From the NCBI GenBank assembly GCA_022497155.1, contig MU385717.1, positions 434,001-498,000 on the forward strand: 64,000 nt of DNA, written 5' to 3'. This document shows, piece by piece, positions 60,104-64,000 of the stretch. The position numbers were made by a program, and so were the translations under genes. Below the pieces are notes generated by a model. The model was not told the origin of the DNA and searched no databases. It saw only the letters and a program-made list of their open reading frames with translations. Each line of letters begins with the position of its first letter. Positions within the stretch are counted from its first letter, which is position 1. Source of the DNA: Whalleya microplaca. Its lineage: Eukaryota; Ascomycota; Sordariomycetes; Xylariales; Xylariaceae.

Positions 60104-61404
60104 GGTGAGGGCGACAACTCAATGGCCGGAACTCGCGTGACGCGGCGAGGTAAGACAGGATGACTGGATGACCACTAGGGAGGGGAGGGAGCAGGGAGCC
60201 GGGACCGTTGCTGAATACGCTGTAGAGGGCTCAAAGAAACGGCTTGTCATGAATGCATAATTATTGAAAATATGTATGACAACGCGTAGGAACGAACTAC
60301 AGGTGCAGCTTCGCAAGGAGGGTATCGCAGGAAGGGAATGGACTATTATGGCATATGTAGAGCCACCGTGATGACCTGGGTTGGTTGGCTGGATGCTGGA
60401 GAAGCGGAGGAAGAAAAAGAGATAGGAGCACGGCACACCTTTGGACCGATGTGGGACCCGTTCCGGCAAGCTGCTGGTCGTACATACCTAGATTTGTACC
60501 ACAGTAGGGCTGCATGTGATACAGTCAGATAGTGAGACAGCCAGACAGACAGCTCAATAAGCCTCTTATCTTATTAACACACAGACATAGTACCTAGGTA
60601 AAGCTTATCTTGGCTATCGATATAGATTAGCCCCACCATCCATCTAAAAATTTACTGTATCTTTATAACCATACAGAGATGAGATGAAATGGGTGTGTTT
60701 GCAAACGTTTCTCATTATATTGACATATCGTTATTGAAGCTCAAGGTTACTTGTAGAGAGAGTTCACTGTATCGCACAATTCGCAGTAGCTTCACAGCCT
60801 TAACTAGATTTTCTTGGTAAGTTCTGCTGGTCTGTCTTCTATAACTATAAGCACATCAATGCCTCGGCACGCAGGGATCGGCTAGCTGAGAGAAGACGCC
60901 GTCTAGAAAGAAGAATTGCTACACCAAGGACACGTTAAACTTGCTAGTGAAGCAGTGATCCAGATATGAACTCTGGCAACGATCCGTAATGAAGCTTTGT
61001 GAGACGTAACAGGCCGACCAAGCATCATTCATATTCACTCCATATCACCTCTCCGGCTGTCCTCGAAGACAGCCCCGACGGCTTAGATAAAGCGTTGTGA
61101 ATCTTCCCTCTTTCTCAGTGATCCCTTTAAGGGCGTCTAGGTACCCTAAGCTCATGTTTTTCAATTCTCCTCCAAAGCACACAAGCCATATTAGCCCTTC
61201 AACGTTCTTGCCCGTTTTTATAGCCAAAGTCGAATCTCTCCTCACCTTTAGAGACCTCAACATTGCACTTTTTATGTGCGGTTGGGAATTCTCCAAAATG
61301 TTGGCGATCGTCCCCCACATGATGTTGTGAACTGGTTCCTTGCCGTCTATATTTTTAGTTCTCATGACCGAGCCTCGGGTTCTCATTATCATACAATGGT
61401 ATCT
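60104..61404. other. intergenic, no gene seen
   Basis: This is the ELMO promoter (60104-60500) and then A/T-rich DNA up to the 3' end of LYS4. No coding or RNA signal was found. Confidence 0.5.
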
Positions 61405-63981
61405 CTACGCCTCCGTCTGGGAGATCTGGTGCTTGATCCAGTTGGGCAAGCCGCCCTTTGCGACAATGTCCTGCAGGTTCGCTGGAAACTCGCCAACGCT
61501 TTCCTCCCAGCGCTCGCCGTTCTCACCTTCCTGCACCTCGATGACACTCCGGACAACGTCCCAGGTCAGCGTCCACCCTGTTCTCCGTGTCGCAACCTTG
61601 GGAGAGGCGTCAGAGAACGTGCTGCGTAGACGTTCGACCAGACGCGCACTTTCAAGCCCTAAGAGCGCATTATTTATACAGTTTCGAGAGAAGATGTTTC
61701 CAAAGCTCGCAGCGACAACCAAGGGGATTTGTTTTGCAAGCAAAGCTGTTGCAGCCTGTTCTCGTGAAGAGCCACAGCCAAAGTTATACCCCGAGACAAG
61801 GATATCGTTAGGTTTGGCAATCGTGCGAAATTCCTTGTCATAGTTGCTCATGCAAACTTCCGCCATACCCTCCTTCGTGATATCATCCTGGTACGTATAC
61901 TTGCCGGGGTAGATGTTATCCGTATTGAGGTTGTCGGCGTCGCCTGCCGCAGTTAGCAAATGACTCCGTAAGCGTATGTAGCAACCACTTACAGAAAATA
62001 ATCTCGCCGGTGATCTTCTCCGGGAAGCCCGGGAGGATCTGTACAGCAGGCTTTGACGTTTCGTCGCCTGCAGCAGACTCGACTCTATCAATAAGCGATT
62101 CTAATTGATCGACTATCGCACTGAGCTGGCTGCCTGTTGACGCGGCTTCCCCAGTCCCGAAGCCGTACTGCACCCCAGCATAGTTGGCTGGGGGTTGGTA
62201 ATTGCCCGGGCCGGAGATTGTCCCTTTGAGGGCGCTGGCAGCCACAACCTCCGGACTAGACAAGTAACATAACGCTTCTGGGGATCCCATACGACCTTGG
62301 AGTCAGGTTAGCTAGAGTCACGTGGGATTTGGGCTGGGTTTAGAGCAAGTTACCTTTGAAATTCCCTTGATATAGTGTTAGCTAATGCTCTCTGAATAAT
62401 GCAGGATACGTACTGTTTGATGCCGAGATGCCAACCTCTCCCGGCTTCAGCAGACCTTCTCCAAGGCCGATGCAGGCGGCGCAACCACTGATGAGCGGAA
62501 CAGCCCCAGCTTCCACCAACACGCTCCAGTCGCCCAACTCTTCAGATATCTCTTGCTCACGAGCCGAGGCTGCGGAGAGGTACAGTTTGACGCCGTCCGC
62601 AATCTTGGGGATCTTGCCCCCATTAGCCTCTGCGGCGTCCCTAAATACCTTCGCAGCTGTGGCAATGTCTGAGCTCCTGGAGTTGGTACACGAAAGGATA
62701 TAGGCCCTGTCCACCTTAATATCCTTCGGAAGGTCGCTAAGCGGCGTTGATATTTTAACAGAATTGGGACCGGAGATGTATGGTGAGAGAGTAGAGAGGT
62801 TGAGGTAGAGTTGCTTCACGTATTGCGCCCCTGGGTCCGCCCGTAAGGGATTGGCAAACAGCTCGTCGATCTTGTCATGCGTGATCCGATCTTGGGTGGA
62901 CAATCCGAGCATCGCTGCCTCTGAAGCCTTGCCGCGAAGCCAGCGCTCCAATATCTCGTCCATAGGGAATATAAGAGAGAGCGCACCCCACTCAGTACTC
63001 ATGTTGCTCCTAGCTGTTAACATGATTCTGGTCAAAGTTCTTGTGAGCGTCGATGTAGTTACTCACCTGATTGCAAGCCTGTCGTCCACCGAAATCGAGG
63101 CCATCGTCTCCTTGGAGCCCGAGACCTCGACAGCATGGTTCAGGGCGTCGCTCTGGAATATGCCACACAAAGCAATGATGGCGTCTTTTCCAGTGACACC
63201 AGGGGGCAATGTTCCTGTGAGATTCAACCGTAGCGTAGGCGGGACTTGCCACCAGGTTGTCCCCGTCGCGAAAACCGAGGCTGCGTCTGTGCGAACCAAT
63301 GCAGTTCCAAGCGCACCGACACCTCCGTACATATTGGAGTGCGAGTCCGATGCCACGCACAATGTCCCCGGCCAAGCGAAGCCTTCTTCAACCATCCTCT
63401 GGTGACCAATGCCCTCTCCGCGCCCCGAGAACCAGATGTCATGCTTCTTCGCGAACGCCTCAATCTGTTCGTACTTTTTGAGGTTGGTCTCGCTCGTATT
63501 CTGAACGTCATGGTCAAGTGTGAAAACCAGCTGCTTTGGGTCCTTAATACGGGTCGCGCCTATAGACAGGAACTTCGTTATAATGGGAAACGAATTGTCA
63601 TGGCTCATACACTTGTATGGCTTGATCTGGACATAGTCGCCGCTCCGAACGACCTTCCCCTCTGCGAGATTGACAGCATGAAGCTGTACGATCTTTTCCG
63701 TCAAGGTCTGTGGCTTTTTCTTTTCTCTTGGGACCTGCGTAAACGGGAACTCTGTCTCTTGCGCCTGTGAAAGTGCTGCTCGGTGGGAGGTTGTCGTACG
63801 TATTGAACGGCGATGTGGGTGCTGGTAGATGACTGTGCGCGGAAGACTCTGACTCAACAGGCGTGGGCTCGAGATACGCCTGGCGAGCAATGGAGCCCAT
63901 GGAGCGGCCGCGACCTGGGAAAATCAGTCCTCTGAAGAAGCCCAATGGGTGTGGGATATCACATACTCTTCTGCACGACAT
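61405..63981 (-). CDS. LYS4: homoaconitase, mitochondrial
   Basis: Homoaconitase is a [4Fe-4S] enzyme of the alpha-aminoadipate lysine pathway; it converts cis-homoaconitate to homoisocitrate. Six exons (63981-63967, 63914-63067, 63009-62414, 62365-62354, 62295-61993, 61943-61405) join to 770 residues. The first exon is 15 nt (MSCRR) and the fourth is a 12-nt microexon that completes RNFKGRMGS. The presequence is Arg/Ser-rich. Motifs are [35 protein letters not shown], the cluster cysteines in SCTNSRSSD and [31 protein letters not shown], and the C-terminal [19 protein letters not shown] with [13 protein letters not shown]. The start lies 19 bp from the window edge, so the promoter is outside. 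The acceptor of exon 3 could also be three nucleotides further on. Confidence 0.96.
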
Positions 63982-64000
63982 GGCGTGCGAAAATGAAACG

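Overview
This window is nuclear DNA of a filamentous ascomycete (Pezizomycotina; Sordariomycetes is my best guess, as inference). The genes are conserved fungal single-copy genes, carried on both strands and interrupted by short GT-AG introns (48 to about 215 nt). They have no operon structure and are separated by 0.4-4 kb of non-coding DNA rich in short tandem repeats. Most multi-exon models were assembled by hand. In each case the spliced length is a multiple of three and the joined protein reads through the expected family motifs.

Layout. 1-3437: no gene, with short repeats and a perfect palindrome. 3438-5519 (+): WD40 protein. 8035-9495 (-): glycine cleavage T-protein. 10604-11373 (-) and 12825-13564 (+): ARF1 and the p24 cargo receptor EMP24, divergently arranged. 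13998-15175 (-): short-chain dehydrogenase. 16248-19781 (-): Vsb1-type SulP-STAS-cNMP membrane protein. 22169-22929 (-): GINS subunit PSF1. 23517-25411 (+): ADE17. 26144-27323 (-): eEF1B beta. 27983-30355 (+): mitochondrial Hsp78. 31552-34815 (+): a 1087-residue protein I do not recognise. 36467-37108 (+): a 115-residue four-exon protein I do not recognise. 37224-39029 (-): UTP18. 39401-42102 (-): bifunctional pseudouridine glycosidase/kinase. 43072-43957 (+): predicted GPI-anchored secreted protein. 44353-45538 (+): membrane-associated SDR. 45539-49468: gene-poor tract with a decayed coding remnant and a tRNA-like Pol III-box element. 49469-50585 (-): peroxisomal 2,4-dienoyl-CoA reductase. 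51281-52146 (+): ATG33-like protein. 52748-54274 (-): Pth11-like seven-helix protein. 55786-57111 (-): GRF zinc-finger protein. 57974-60103 (-): ELMO protein. 61405-63981 (-): homoaconitase LYS4.

Functionally this is mostly core metabolism and housekeeping: one-carbon and purine metabolism, lysine and pseudouridine metabolism, translation, ribosome biogenesis, DNA replication, vesicle traffic, mitochondrial quality control and fatty-acid oxidation. I see no secondary-metabolite cluster, intact transposon, CRISPR array, rRNA or intact tRNA. I did not find convincing evidence for a new multi-gene system. The best leads are the two unrecognised proteins, the tRNA-like element, the ARF1/EMP24 pairing, and architectural oddities such as a 12-nt microexon in LYS4 and non-canonical catalytic motifs in one SDR.
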